A DNA stretch of 64,000 nucleotides from Ophiostoma sp. CBS 140.51 (Eukaryota; Ascomycota; Sordariomycetes; Ophiostomatales; Ophiostomataceae), in NCBI GenBank assembly GCA_029298735.1, contig JANSLP010000029.1, positions 62,001 through 126,000 of the forward strand, in the 5' to 3' direction. Position 1 is the first letter of the stretch. Each line of letters starts with the position of its first letter. The notes below the pieces were generated by a model. That model searched no databases. It saw only the letters and a list, made by a program, of their open reading frames with translations, and was not told the DNA's origin. A program made the position numbers and the translations under genes. Below, piece by piece: positions 1 through 11,211 of the stretch.

Positions 1-16
1 GCAATAGTGCCATGTC

Positions 17-31
17 TGATCACAGTGATCA
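17..31. repeat. perfect 15-bp palindrome
   Basis: TGATCAC-A-GTGATCA, two perfect 7-bp arms around one base, near the left window edge. It could be a dimeric factor site or chance; nothing adjacent helps to decide. Confidence 0.5.
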
Positions 32-2452
32 TAGATTCCCACCACCTTTTGCTGGGAGAGGCTGTCAGCCGTGGTGGAATCTCCGTGACTAGCTACTTCG
101 CTTCAACTTAGCAGCTTGGCAAATGGTGAAATATGTCTACGTAAATGGCTGCTATTGATGTGGGAAAGAACTGCGAGCACAACATGGGCTATTCTTGGCC
201 TGATGTGGCTTTGCTCCGATGCGGCTGTAGTACTATTGGACTGCAAGCCACCAGATGAGGAAAGCTCTCAGCACAAAGACAAATAACGGCCAACAGCTGT
301 TGCTGGCCCCGCACAACGTCCTGATAATTCTCCCTTTCTTCCTGTGTTTGCTTATGGCAACTTGCAATATTGAAAGTAGCTAAGCCGGAAGTGCTTCCTG
401 CCGTGGAGTTGCGATGCCTCCAGTTGATCACTAGTCAGCACGCACCGAGCGCACCCATCACGCGCACAATTGGACGAGGCTGGCGGCCAGACAGCTTCTC
501 TCACAGCTCTCGTCCTTACTTTTGTGTCGCCGCGCGAAACGTTGCAAACGAGGCTCAGCCCGCTGTTGATCTTTTCTGGATAGTGAAGATCACGTTATTC
601 GCCGCTCGTCAAGACTGCATCTCTGCATCTGCCAGTATTGGTCACTGCATGAACGTGATTTGTCCAATGGGTACGCCGCTGAGCCTCTCCTGCCAAAAAT
701 GGGTACTCCCTCACTCACTCTCTGAGTCTATTTGCCAGGTATTACACTGTAGCCAACTGAGCATGCATATTGATACTGCAGTTTGCTTGTACAACCTGTC
801 AGCGCTATGCCGGATTCACGTCTGGGCACCTCATCATGTTGTTCTCTTCTTTAGTTATTTCCCTGCTTGCTCTTCGTCTTGTCATCTCGAGATCGGCATC
901 GGACTCAAATCGTGCGAGCTTGCCAACACTTGGATCTTACACACATAAAGTGGTCCGGGGTGTACCCCGGAGGACTCCCGTTTTCCCGTTTCCCGTGAGG
1001 TCCCGTGAGCCCGTGTTTGTTGGTTTGCATTTCTGTGTTTTAACGTTGCTTCCGGCGCCTTTGGTGTTCCTTGATCACTCGCTCGCCATGACCTTTGTCC
1101 TGGCCCTATTTACTTGACTTGGACAACCGGATCTCGCAAGCTGCCTCTTTTTTAATGGCTTTTTTTCGCCTCTGCCTCAATGGGCTCAGTGGCTACTGAC
1201 ACTGCCACTGCCAACTCTGTCTGTCTCCGCCAAACTTAATCGGAAGTATTTTTTCTTCGACGCCGATCTGGTCACGTCTAGCCATCGGCCGTTCTTTTCG
1301 ATTTTCTTTATGAGGGTATCTATGAAGGCAACAGATAAAAAGAGGGAGGGACCCTGTTTTGCCTCCCGAGGGTGCACCCTCCCCCAGTTCTGACGTGCGT
1401 CAGACGTTCTTTTCCGACGGGCTTGGCCTTCGTTCTTTTCGTGTTCCTTTCTTGCCGCACTGGACGTCATCAGCAGGGGCAATTGCCCTGTCGAACCTGT
1501 ATTACAGAATGCTGTTCCACTTCTTCCAGGGCCCCTTCCTGGTCCGTCGATGCCGCCCAAAATTATGTGTTCCTCATTCCATGATTTTTCTACAATTTCT
1601 GAAGCGTACTTCCACCTGCAAAACATCGCCGCTCAGGAGCCAAACGGAGGGACCAGAAAGTATGTTAAATAAAAAAAAATACAAAATAAAAAAGAGACCG
1701 CATGAAGCAAACTGGGCTGCGCTAAACAGGCGCCGGAGCCCAGTTGTTGACTAGAAAGTTAGAAAGTTAAGAAAGTTGACCTAAGTTGCCCCCCAAATTT
1801 GACCAGGCTCGACTACCTGGACCGGTCCTAACACGGCAGTTTATGATATTGGTTTCGTACCTCCAAGTATCTCACCACCTGTTTGGCGGCTGTTTTCGGC
1901 CTCAGTATACTTTGTCTACATACTCTACTCGATCTGACAACTTGGAGGCCTTTTTGGGTTGTTGTCAGTCGGGATCCTGTATTCCGATTTTTCTAGTGTG
2001 GCTTTTGTGTGTTTTCATCGTGACGCTAATCGCCCGTGTATCGCGAGATCCGGCTGTCTCTGAGCCTCTTTCCCTCTTTTGCCCTGTCAACTCCTAGAGA
2101 GCCCTGAAAGCTTTTTTGTGACGCAACTTGCCGGTGGCCTCTCTTTGTGTGTCATTTGATCTGATTGTTATTGTTTGCCCATGTTTGCCCACCACTTTCC
2201 CTGCCAGCCCCTTCCGCTTTCTCTGCCTTCACCCCATTAAACGTGTCTCACTACTCCTAATGCTCGCTGCTGGACTATGCTTCGCTATGCTCCACTGTAA
2301 TGCACTGAAATGTACTACAACACACTGCTTTCTTTGTTTGTTTTGCTCCTCTCCTGTCTCCTACATTTGTTTGTCTCGCTGTCATGCACTGGTCGTCTGT
2401 CAGTCTCGAAATTAAAGCTGCACGGCGCAGACAGCAGACAGGAGCTGCATCA

Positions 2453-2469
2453 GAATATATAATATATTC
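2453..2469. repeat. AT-rich perfect palindrome
   Basis: Eight-base arms (GAATATAT / ATATATTC) flank a single A. It lies in an otherwise gene-free stretch. Cruciform potential only; function unknown. Confidence 0.5.
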
Positions 2470-5400
2470 GGATCTTCTTGGCTCTCTGCATGCTCTCTAT
2501 CTGCCTCCTTTTTATCCTCTTCATCTTCTGAGGTCGACTTAATCAAGACGCGTCCCTGCGAAAATCCTTCGCTACGACCCGAGATCAACAAAAGATGGAC
2601 AAAGAGAGCGAGATAGGGCAAGACGACACGACCCAAAAAAAAACAACAGGAAGGAGTTCTATTCTTGGTTGCTGCCAGATTTGCCAGACCCTGGCATCTT
2701 CGGCTGGGTATGGGGAACAAACAAGCAAGCAAACAGGAGGGAAAAGGAGCAGGGTGCCCGCAAGGCACAAGTGTTCACACAGTTGAGAGAGAGTCGCGCC
2801 CTGCAGGTAGCATCCGCGAGGAGGAAGAAGTAAGATGGAGCACGTATGGAGCATTCGTTACGGAGAAGTGCAATAATCGACCATCACTCCGTCGTCAGGA
2901 CAGGGAAGGTGCGCTCGAGCGAGGTGTGGAGACCCGCAGCTATCCTAGAACTGGGGTGAAGGGCCTGAAAGGCCTGCGAGGGCATGACAGAGGTCCCAAG
3001 CGTTGGTGCTTTGGTGCTGCCGACGGTATCTCTTGGTATGAATTAATTTGACAACTATTACGACGTGGAAAGAGAAAGAGGCTCGAGAGGAAAGAAGCAC
3101 ATGCGTTTCCCTGCGATTGCCCTGTCGAGCCTGTCTGTTATGCGGTGGTGTGTGTGGAAAAGGGAAGGAGCGCCGGGGCACCGCGACAGCCAAAGGACCG
3201 ACCGGAAGGAACTCCGTTGCAGAGGGAAAGAACGCTCACAAGTCAAAAGCGTGACAAAGGTGCAAAAGCAAAGGAAGGAACGAAGGGAAATCGACCAAAG
3301 TAACCCCGAAAGTAAGACGGCCACAGACAGACGAAATTACACGTACCATTACACCGGGTTTTGGGCGCAAAGGTACCTCCTCCTTTGGACGTTAGTGCCT
3401 ACCCGCACACGCCCCCCCAAAACACAAGACCATCCTGGCCATGTTGCTACTGAGCGAAACCCACAACACAAGGAAAAAGTCCACCCAAACCCACCCTATC
3501 CACCCCCAAAAAACCCGGTGGCGTGCACTGGCTCAAGCTGGGCCCGCCGCCACGTCGCACTTTCCCTCCTTTCGCGACTTAGCTAGCTCGGAGCCGCCTC
3601 CTGCTTTGTGCTGTTTTCCCCTTCCTCACCAAGTCACTTTTCATTTTCTCGTATTCACAGTTGACAAGCGAAAGAAGGAAGAAAGAAGCTACTGTAATGT
3701 TGGCGTGTGCCTGTCGGGTGTCCCCTTCCCATCCTTTGCTCTTGCAGTTTGCTGCACGCTCCTTCCAACAACGGCTCTTGCTCACCCACCCCCAATTTTC
3801 TCCCCTCGTATCCGGCTTTGTCTTTTCCTCATTCTTTCCCTTTCCTCTTTCTTTTCCTCTCTTCCCGACCTTTTCTTTCTCACCACGCGAAATTGAGGCT
3901 TCCATTTGGCTTCATCTTCTTTTCACATTCATTTTTTGGGTTGTTGACAATTCCTTGTCTCCAGTATCGTCATTTCTCCACCCCTGATTTTCTCAGCCGA
4001 GTTCCTTGGTTGTGGTACTCCCGTGCACGACGCCTATTGTTTTTCATTTTCCTTCTTTTCCGCTCGTCCCAGAGATCTCCCACTCTTTTTCCAACCCACC
4101 AATTCCTCTCTCCCTTTCGTCTCATTCCTGCCGAAACACACACAGCCAGAAGACGAGACGAGACGACGACCAGCGCCCCTCAGTCCCTCTCTCTCCCTTC
4201 CCGTGTCGAACAGCCAAATACCCAGATCGGCAGCGAATCTCCAATCTGTTGTTGATTCACGAGGGCCAGCAATAAGCAACCAGAGTCAACACAACACCCA
4301 TTCCAACATCCGTTGCAACCCACAACAAACGAATCGACTCGCCAATTGGCATCGACTGTATTTTATTTTTCTTCGTCGCTGCATCTTCCAGCAACACAAA
4401 CGCGGGAACACAAGAAAACGGAAACACGAGCAGATCGTACGTCTTTCTTCTTTTCGACTCGAAGAAACAAAACACCCAATCTTGCAGATACACAGAAACG
4501 ATCTCGTCTCTTTCTTCTTTCTGCTGTGCTGCCTGAGCTATCGCAACAGCTACCCAATTCGTCTTTATTTTAAAAAGAGTCCTTTTCGGTCGCCCGCTTG
4601 GTCGCTCTATCGCCTCTTGGCTTTCTTGGTCCCGCCTCGTTATATTGCCAGACGAACGCCTCGTACCAGGTGTCTCTCTTTCTTTCTTTTCTATCTTTGC
4701 AATTCACCCGCAATATAGCAGCTCGACCAACAACTGGACACGATCCCCCGACTCTCCAGCCTCTTTTGACTTGAGCCTATTGTCTGTCTATTCACCTTGC
4801 CAGTGAGACAGCAAGCAGCAAAACAGCACGACGAACCCCAAATTCGAAGCGCGCCACACTTTCCACACACCAAACACCACGCGCAACTTGCATTACGGCT
4901 CACTGTTACCAGAGACAAATAAAATTCCGACGACGGCCGACAGTTTTTATTTTCTCATTTAACTTTGGTCGCCACCCGCCCGCTTTTCCTCGAGTCTTTC
5001 TCTTCTCTTCCTCTTCTACCAGAGACGATTTAAAGATTGGTTTTTGAGTTTTCGCTTGCCTGTTGCACGTCATTCTTCTTGGATATCCCTTTCGGACTTT
5101 TCTGTGTTTTTTTGGAGCCTCCTCGCTTTTTTGGGCTGAAGATTTGCTTTCATTCGGCCAATTGCCCTATTTTTATCTCGGGTTTTTTTGTCCCTGCGAG
5201 TCCTTGTCTGCAAGTTGGTTCTCTTGGCCACGCATTCGGGTCGTCCGCCACGCGCACATACACACCAACACATCCACAGTTACCCCCTGTTTTGTGTTCG
5301 CAAGAGAAACGAGTCGCGCTCAGCCACTCGCTCGAGCACTGCGTCGCTTTGTCTCCGACGCTGTCAAACCCCAAAACAACAGCAGCTTGGGCAAGCCTGC

Positions 5401-5940
5401 TTGTTTCCTCCCTCCCACCCCTATTTTCGGGCCTCTCTCGTCGCCTTTTCGATAAGAGCCTCACGAATTCCGCGTGGCCTTTCTTGCCGTTACTTGATCG
5501 TTATCGACCGTCGTTCCTACCCAAACGATCTAGTTCGCAGAGTAAGTTTTGATTCCCTCAGCCTTGTTCATCCCTCGCGTTAAGCGCTTCAACGTGCCCC
5601 TTGCCTTACTTTGCCTTGCTTTTCCCCTCGTTGTACCCGCTACTCGTACCTCGTCCCTCGTCCCTCGTCCGCCTCCCCGGCGCTTCGCACGTCCGCGATG
5701 CAAAGAAGATGCAAGGAACACAGGGGCAAGCGGCCAAACGGACTGCGCGCAGCGACCCTTTCACGAGCTCGTGTACACGCTGGTGTATCACTACAGGATG
5801 TTGTGCCATCGCCTTCTTAGCTGTCCCAACATCGGGCTCGCGCGCGTTCGTTCCATTTGTTCTATTCGTTGCATTCGTTCCCCAATTCTCTCCGCCCTCT
5901 CATTGTTCTCCGCCACATGCGGCCTCCAACGGAACGATCA

Positions 5941-5965
5941 GTGCATCACGTTTAAACGTGTGCAC
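5941..5965. repeat. inverted repeat in the leader of the 6118 gene
   Basis: The core CACGTTTAAACGTG (5947-5960) is a perfect 14-bp palindrome. GTGCA on the left (5941-5945) and TGCAC on the right (5961-5965) extend the symmetry with a single unpaired T at 5946. It lies about 150 bp upstream of the start codon, so it could be an RNA hairpin in the leader or a bHLH-type half-site pair. Function is inferred only from position and symmetry. Confidence 0.5.
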
Positions 5966-6117
5966 CTCGCGCCCTTACTTCACCTCACTCTGTTGTCTCG
6001 CATTGCGACAATGCATCGCACCTTCATTCGTACACACATTCATGCTTTGCTGCTATCATGCTACCGCGAAGAGCATCCGCTAATAAAGTCGCTTATAGAA
6101 GATTGAGTAGATTCACA

Positions 6118-7395
6118 ATGTCTACCAACAACAGTACGGGTGATCCGGGGGCAGCTACCACGCCCTCGGCGCCGATTAGCTCCCCTGGTGCCGATGCGAG
6201 CACGCCTTCTGACAACAGTCCTTCAGCTTCCACGCCGCCGACGACTAGCGAGCCTACCACCCCGCCTACGTCGTCTGTGCCGACCACTCCCACGACACCA
6301 CCCACTTCCAGCACCACGCCACCCACGACTTCGATTCCGCCAACGACGTCTTCGACACCAGTCGAGCCGACAACATCTTCGACACCGACACCGCCCACCA
6401 CGTCCTCTACTCCCAACCAGCCGACGACATCCTCGACGCCCCCTGCTCAGAGCACCACCTACGTGACACCTTCGGACCCCGGAACCAGCACCAGCTACTT
6501 CACGGTCACGCAGAGCACGACGCCGAAGACGACGACTAGCCCGTCACACACGACAAGCGCTGGTACCACGACCACGGGTGGCTCTGCTGTTGGCCCTACC
6601 GGCAGCTCTGGCGGTGGCGGTCTCTCTAGCGGCGGCAAGATTGCTGTTGCTGTCGTTGTCCCTATTGCCGCTGTTGCATTGCTCCTGCTGGCTGGTATTT
6701 ACTTTTGGCGCAAGCGCAAGCAGCGCAAGGATGCCGAGGAAGAGCGCCGCAAGGAGGTCGAGGACTACACATTCAACCCCAACGGCGACCGCGACTTGGC
6801 TGCTATGGCCGCTAGCGGCGCTTCGGGTGCCAACGGCTACGAGATGATGAAGGAAGACGCCAACTCCTCCGGCTACCGTGGCTGGGGTACCACGACTCTG
6901 GCTGGCTCGACTGGCCGCAAGGCTTCGACGACCATGTCTGGCGGCGCTGCTGGTGGTCCCGCTTTCTCTGACGCTACTTCTCCCACGCGCGGCGGTCCCT
7001 CCGATGGCCGTTCGGGCGATGTTGCCTACACCGACGGCACTCAGTCCCCCGAGGGTGAGATTCTGGGCGCTATGGGCCCGTCCGCTGGTGCCAACCGTGC
7101 CGCCGATGTCCGCAGAGGTCCCTCAAACGCTTCGTCTTCGTACAGTGCTGGTGCCCGCTCGGACGGCTCGGGTGAAGGTGGTGTGGCCGGCTACGCCAAT
7201 GCTGCAGATGCTACGTACTACAACCAATATGGCGGCAACAACCCATACGCCGAGAACACCTACGGCAGCCCGCCGCGGCCCTCCGAGCTGGCGGGCGCGC
7301 CCGTTATCCGGGACAACCCGGCACGGCGCAACACCCGTATCGAGAGCCCGGCACACTATCCGCAACAGAGTGCCAACGTGTCACAAAACTTCTAG
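6118..7395 (+). CDS. Ser/Thr/Pro-rich single-pass membrane protein, wall-stress-sensor-like
   Basis: Single-exon protein of 425 residues. Residues 1 to about 165 are extremely rich in Ser, Thr and Pro (repeated PTTSS/PTTP blocks), typical of an O-mannosylated extracellular stalk. A Gly/Ser linker leads into one hydrophobic helix at about residues 175-198, directly followed by a basic stop-transfer cluster (WRKRKQRK). An acidic/basic segment and a Gly/Ser/Ala-rich cytoplasmic tail follow, ending in an RRNTRIESP-like stretch and SQNF. This architecture resembles the Mid2/Wsc-like and related transmembrane proteins of filamentous fungi that monitor the cell wall; no WSC domain is present. The start at 6118 is preferred for its context (CACAATG); an in-frame ATG at 6058 would add 20 basic residues. 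Oddly, neither start gives a classical signal peptide. Role inferred from architecture only. Confidence 0.75.
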   Translation: MSTNNSTGDPGAATTPSAPISSPGADASTPSDNSPSASTPPTTSEPTTPPTSSVPTTPTTPPTSSTTPPTTSIPPTTSSTPVEPTTSSTPTPPTTSSTPNQPTTSSTPPAQSTTYVTPSDPGTSTSYFTVTQSTTPKTTTSPSHTTSAGTTTTGGSAVGPTGSSGGGGLSSGGKIAVAVVVPIAAVALLLLAGIYFWRKRKQRKDAEEERRKEVEDYTFNPNGDRDLAAMAASGASGANGYEMMKEDANSSGYRGWGTTTLAGSTGRKASTTMSGGAAGGPAFSDATSPTRGGPSDGRSGDVAYTDGTQSPEGEILGAMGPSAGANRAADVRRGPSNASSSYSAGARSDGSGEGGVAGYANAADATYYNQYGGNNPYAENTYGSPPRPSELAGAPVIRDNPARRNTRIESPAHYPQQSANVSQNF

Positions 7396-8091
7396 ATTTA
7401 GTCTTTTGTGACACTTTGTGTTTTCTCTTTTCGTTTATGTTTTGGTTCTCTCTCAACGACGTCCTCTTGCATTCTACTCTTTTCATTTGTACATCTCTCT
7501 AGCGTTTTAACGGTCTTTTTGTGTGTCTATATTTCCTTATTGTCGTCTCTCACACACTTTTCATCTGTCATCTACACACCACACGCACTGTGTGCCTCAT
7601 CCTTAATACGGTTTTAATTTCTGTCTTTTTTTACGTCTATCCATATATACACGCAATTTCCGCACATCCATCAACTCAACATTCCACCACCCCACAAATG
7701 ACAAAAACATGCAATGCCCGAGGATGTGTTCCGCATATCTCCGTAGTTTGCTCTTTTTTGTTTGTTTCTCTGCACATAGTTCTTTTCTTTGCGTCATTTT
7801 CTTGGTTTACTGTTTTTGTATTGTACTTCGTTTCATGTAGCATCTTTCGAGTGCTTTTCGTTTTCTCTTATATTTTTGGTTATCAGGGGAGGAAAACAAA
7901 AGCTGTTTCTTTTTTGGGTACATGGAGGAAGCCTTTAAATACCCATTACTATTCTAATTCGCATACTTTATATTCATTCTCCCCGCTTGCCTTGGTGATA
8001 TGTGACACTGTATTGATGTATGTAGGAGATGCTTACTATGTACTTGCTATGTACTTTGTAGTGTAAAATATACAAACAACGTAAGATAGGT
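7396..8091. other. convergent 3' intergenic region
   Basis: Lies between the converging ends of the 6118 (+) and 8092 (-) genes. It is T-rich with no coding character; presumably the two 3' UTRs and termination regions. Confidence 0.6.
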
Positions 8092-10272
8092 CTACAGACG
8101 GCTCTGAACGACACCGCGTTTGATACCAAAAGCGTCCCGATGGCCGTCACCTTGGCTCAGTGCCGACCGGTCCCACCAGAAACGGCACTGCGCCAGCTCA
8201 TAGTCCGACAAACTCCGAAGAGCCTCCGTCGTGCCCGGTTTGGCCTCCGAGCCGCCTCTGCGCTGCTCCGGCGGCACCCGCTCGTCGTTGCCCTTGCCAA
8301 ACACCATCAACGAGCCCGCGCCAGTCGTGCGCACCTGTTGTGCAAAGGGCGACACAAACGGTGTCCACTCGAGGTCAGACTCACTACTGTTCGGGCTCCC
8401 GCTGGCAGCAAACCGCACCCAGGCACTGTTCATGGCGTCTGCTACTTTGAGCAAGCCCGGGTGGCCCCGCAGTGCCGCCATGCTGTGCGCCACACACGAC
8501 TGGTTGTCGCCGTGGTTGGCCGTGTTCCAGTGCATGGCGTGGGCGGCGTATTCGTAGAGGTAAACCTTGCTGGTGTTTGGGTTTGTGGACAAGTAGTGGG
8601 CCGTCTGCATCACAGGACAAATGTAGGCATAATGAGCATAGGCCGCCTCGAGACGGGCCCACTGGCGGCCCGTGACGCCCGGTGGGTAAGGCTGGGGCAT
8701 GACATAGGGCGAGTTGGCCGGGTCGGTGACGGGGTCTGGGTAGATGCGGGAGAGTTCGTCCAAGTCGTCGCTGGTGAGTCCGGGAACGAGGTCAGAAAAA
8801 AACTTCCGGAAATGGGCGTCGGTGTCGGCGCGCGATGTGTCGCCGGGGACAAACATGGTGCCCTCGTTGGAGTTGAAGCCCGTCATGATGGGAATCTGCG
8901 GGGTGAAGCCGTTCTTCCAGGTGCGCAGGGGGGCGCGCGGAATCACGTCACCGTCAATGACGGGCTGGAAGGGCCAGCAGACGCTGGCGGAGTAGTCGTT
9001 CCAGACTTTGCGAGTGACTTCGACGATGGTTCCCAGCGGCAGGCCACGCAAGTACTCGAGAATGTCGCGGTTTTCGCGTGCACTAGGCTGGCGTAGGCTG
9101 CGCTGTTCTTGTGAGAAGGCACCAGAGGCAGCCAGGAACTCGCGAAGCTGGGACTGCGGCCGAGGGTGGTTGGGACTCCAGACGGCGCGGGCTGTAGGCG
9201 CACCCGACTCAAGAATGGCCTTGTGGAACGGGGCCTTCCCGGGCTGGTAGTGAAGAATATGATGGCCGATCGAATGCGCACCTGCACTCAGCCCCATGAT
9301 GGTGACGTTGTTGGGGTCACCGCCAAAGTAGCGAATGTTGTTCTGTATCCAGGCAAAAAGTGCCTGCTGGTCCCGCAGACCAACATTCATTGGAGCCGCA
9401 TCCTCAGCACTGTAACTCTCATCGCTGTCCTCCGCAGCTTTCTGCCACCCCAAAAAGCCCAGCGCACCCACCCGGTAGTTGAAGCTCACGCCCACGATAT
9501 CGCTTTCGGCAAACCCGACAAAGCTCGCCATGTCACGCTCCACGCCCATGCCGTTGTTAAAGGCACCGCCGTGCACGTAGACAACGACGGGCAAGGGCCC
9601 GACGGGCATACGCTTCTCTTGGTCGGCTGTTTGTTGGTTCGCGGCGTAGGATGGACGGTACACGTTCAGGTTGAGACAGTCCTCACCCTCGGGGATGAAC
9701 GGATTGTATGCGGTACCAGGGCACCGTTGGCCGAGCCGTGTGGCCGGGATGACGTGGCTGTGCTGGTCGCCGGTGCCGCGCTCGTCGATGGTGATGGGCA
9801 CAGGTGCGCGGAAGCGGTTGTTGCCGGCCGTCGTCTGGGCATAGGGGATGCCCAAAAAGACATCGAGGGCCTTTGGCAGTGCGGCTTGCTGTGGGATTGG
9901 GAGGGGACCACTTGAGCCTGGAGATGGTGTAGGTGGCCGCGACGAACCGCCCGATCCGACGCCTAGGCCGAGGCCGGCGGCTTCGACGACATTCTGGCCG
10001 ACGGCCACCACTCTGCCCTCGTAGGTGCCTTGGGGGAGGCGCACACAGGGCGGTGCAACGCCGACTGAGGCAGCAGCAGCAATACCGGCTGTTACCTTGT
10101 CGCTGATGCCAGGCAAAGGAGGAGAAGGAGAAGGAGGAGCCATTGTGTGTCCGCTTTGCAGTTGCTGAATTTGAGTTGCCCGTTGCTGTTGAAGGTATCG
10201 AGCCACGACGGCGCCTGTGAATGTGATGGACAGAAAAGCCCACGAGAGCCACGGATTGAAGGGAGAGTCCAT
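8092..10272 (-). CDS. membrane-anchored type-B carboxylesterase/lipase
   Basis: Intronless, 726 residues from the chosen ATG at 10272 (MDSPFNPW); the frame is open 26 codons further upstream but with a poor, Arg-rich prefix. Residues about 8-27 form one hydrophobic helix followed by Arg residues, so the protein is anchored. A low-complexity linker precedes the alpha/beta-hydrolase domain. The type-B family signatures are present: EDCLNLNVYRP, an oxyanion-type VYVHGGAF, and the nucleophile elbow GLSAGA with Ser329 (codon 9288-9286). An acidic residue in FNSNEGTMF and a His in ANHGDN are the likely rest of the triad. It should hydrolyse carboxylic esters; the substrate cannot be told. By the positive-inside rule the catalytic domain may face the cytosol, which is unusual because many fungal relatives are secreted. 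Neighbours give no pathway context. Confidence 0.85.
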   Translation of the reverse strand: MDSPFNPWLSWAFLSITFTGAVVARYLQQQRATQIQQLQSGHTMAPPSPSPPLPGISDKVTAGIAAAASVGVAPPCVRLPQGTYEGRVVAVGQNVVEAAGLGLGVGSGGSSRPPTPSPGSSGPLPIPQQAALPKALDVFLGIPYAQTTAGNNRFRAPVPITIDERGTGDQHSHVIPATRLGQRCPGTAYNPFIPEGEDCLNLNVYRPSYAANQQTADQEKRMPVGPLPVVVYVHGGAFNNGMGVERDMASFVGFAESDIVGVSFNYRVGALGFLGWQKAAEDSDESYSAEDAAPMNVGLRDQQALFAWIQNNIRYFGGDPNNVTIMGLSAGAHSIGHHILHYQPGKAPFHKAILESGAPTARAVWSPNHPRPQSQLREFLAASGAFSQEQRSLRQPSARENRDILEYLRGLPLGTIVEVTRKVWNDYSASVCWPFQPVIDGDVIPRAPLRTWKNGFTPQIPIMTGFNSNEGTMFVPGDTSRADTDAHFRKFFSDLVPGLTSDDLDELSRIYPDPVTDPANSPYVMPQPYPPGVTGRQWARLEAAYAHYAYICPVMQTAHYLSTNPNTSKVYLYEYAAHAMHWNTANHGDNQSCVAHSMAALRGHPGLLKVADAMNSAWVRFAASGSPNSSESDLEWTPFVSPFAQQVRTTGAGSLMVFGKGNDERVPPEQRRGGSEAKPGTTEALRSLSDYELAQCRFWWDRSALSQGDGHRDAFGIKRGVVQSRL

Positions 10273-11211
10273 TGTGAAAATGAAACGGCAGGCCGTTCTG
10301 CGAAAGCGGAGTTGAGCTAGGTAAATATGTAATACTCTGTATGCGGCCACCCGTTATGGGGGAGATGGGGGATGGGAAGGATAGAGCTGTGGTTGCAGCG
10401 GCAGTTTTCTCCTCACATCCCGCGTGTTGCGTATATGTACAGAGTATTGTCAATGCGAAGCTTAGGTAGTAATAATGCTTGGTTGACGTACGATTGGCCC
10501 GCTGGGGCACTTGTTTGGTGTAGTTTAGTCCGCTCCAAGTTGTGAATTCTCGGCTCTAATAAGCCGGGGCGACTTGAGACTAGGGATGACAGACAGCCTT
10601 GTTAGTTCATAATTGTCCGCATATAAACTCCATTTTATGCACGTTTCGTCTCAGCATCTCAACAACATCCAATCGACATCGACATAGGAAAGTAAATAGA
10701 CTGTTCAATTGTGTAAACTGTTCCAATGCAGACCAAAAAATTCTCAAAATAAACAAGACTCAAAAAAGACTGTCAAGAACGATAAAACTCGTGGTTTTTC
10801 TCCCCCAATCGACCAGCTCTTCGACCATTCACCGTCCACGTTGGCCTCACCCCCCACCATCCATGCCTTGCCTTGTTGGCCGACCGAAACGCCCTCACAA
10901 AATCAATTTAACAAAGGAAATTTGCGCGCACGCTCCCAAACTTGTTGGAGAGGTTGCGCTACTGCCAGTAATGAATGCACCGACCATCGCTTCCCAGTTG
11001 GGTATTCCGATGGAAGCAACAAAAATAAGAGAAAAAAAGAAAGCTAAAGGCTTGCTCAACGCAAAAACTAAAATAAGATGAACGAGAGTAAAGAAAGGAA
11101 AGAAAGGAAAGAAAGAAAAAATGAATGCATGTGTTGTCGTTAGTCATAGTAGCCCTCATAGGACTTACTTATTCGGTCATCGTCACCGTTACTGTTATTA
11201 TTGTTGTCGCT
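10273..11211. other. intergenic region between esterase and TPX2-like gene
   Basis: Both flanking genes are on the minus strand, so this holds the esterase promoter (right of 10272) and the 3' region of the 11212 gene. A/C-rich sequence dominates about 10600-11050. No coding frame is convincing. Confidence 0.55.
11090..11121 (+). repeat. GAAAGGAAA-type purine microsatellite
   Basis: About three and a half copies of a 9-bp AAGGAAAGA-like unit, all purine on the plus strand, about 90 bp beyond the stop codon of the minus-strand gene (its 3' UTR). Probably slippage-derived. Confidence 0.6.

Larger units (their letters stand above)
1..6117. other. non-coding region / long upstream region of the 6118 gene
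   Basis: No reading frame here has coding character; the open frames are short, overlap on both strands and show no recognisable domain. From about 3400 to 6100 the plus strand is pyrimidine-rich with scattered A/C-rich stretches, the composition seen in front of the other plus-strand genes in this window. This suggests promoter plus 5' leader for the gene at 6118. A purine-rich block (about 3060-3340) precedes the pyrimidine-rich part. Many short upstream ATGs are present if the leader is as long as it looks. No tRNA or rRNA was recognised. Confidence 0.6.

Noticed and set aside
8140..9096. 318-codon frame antisense to the esterase
   Set aside because: Shadow of a GC-rich coding sequence; the sense strand encodes a clear esterase.
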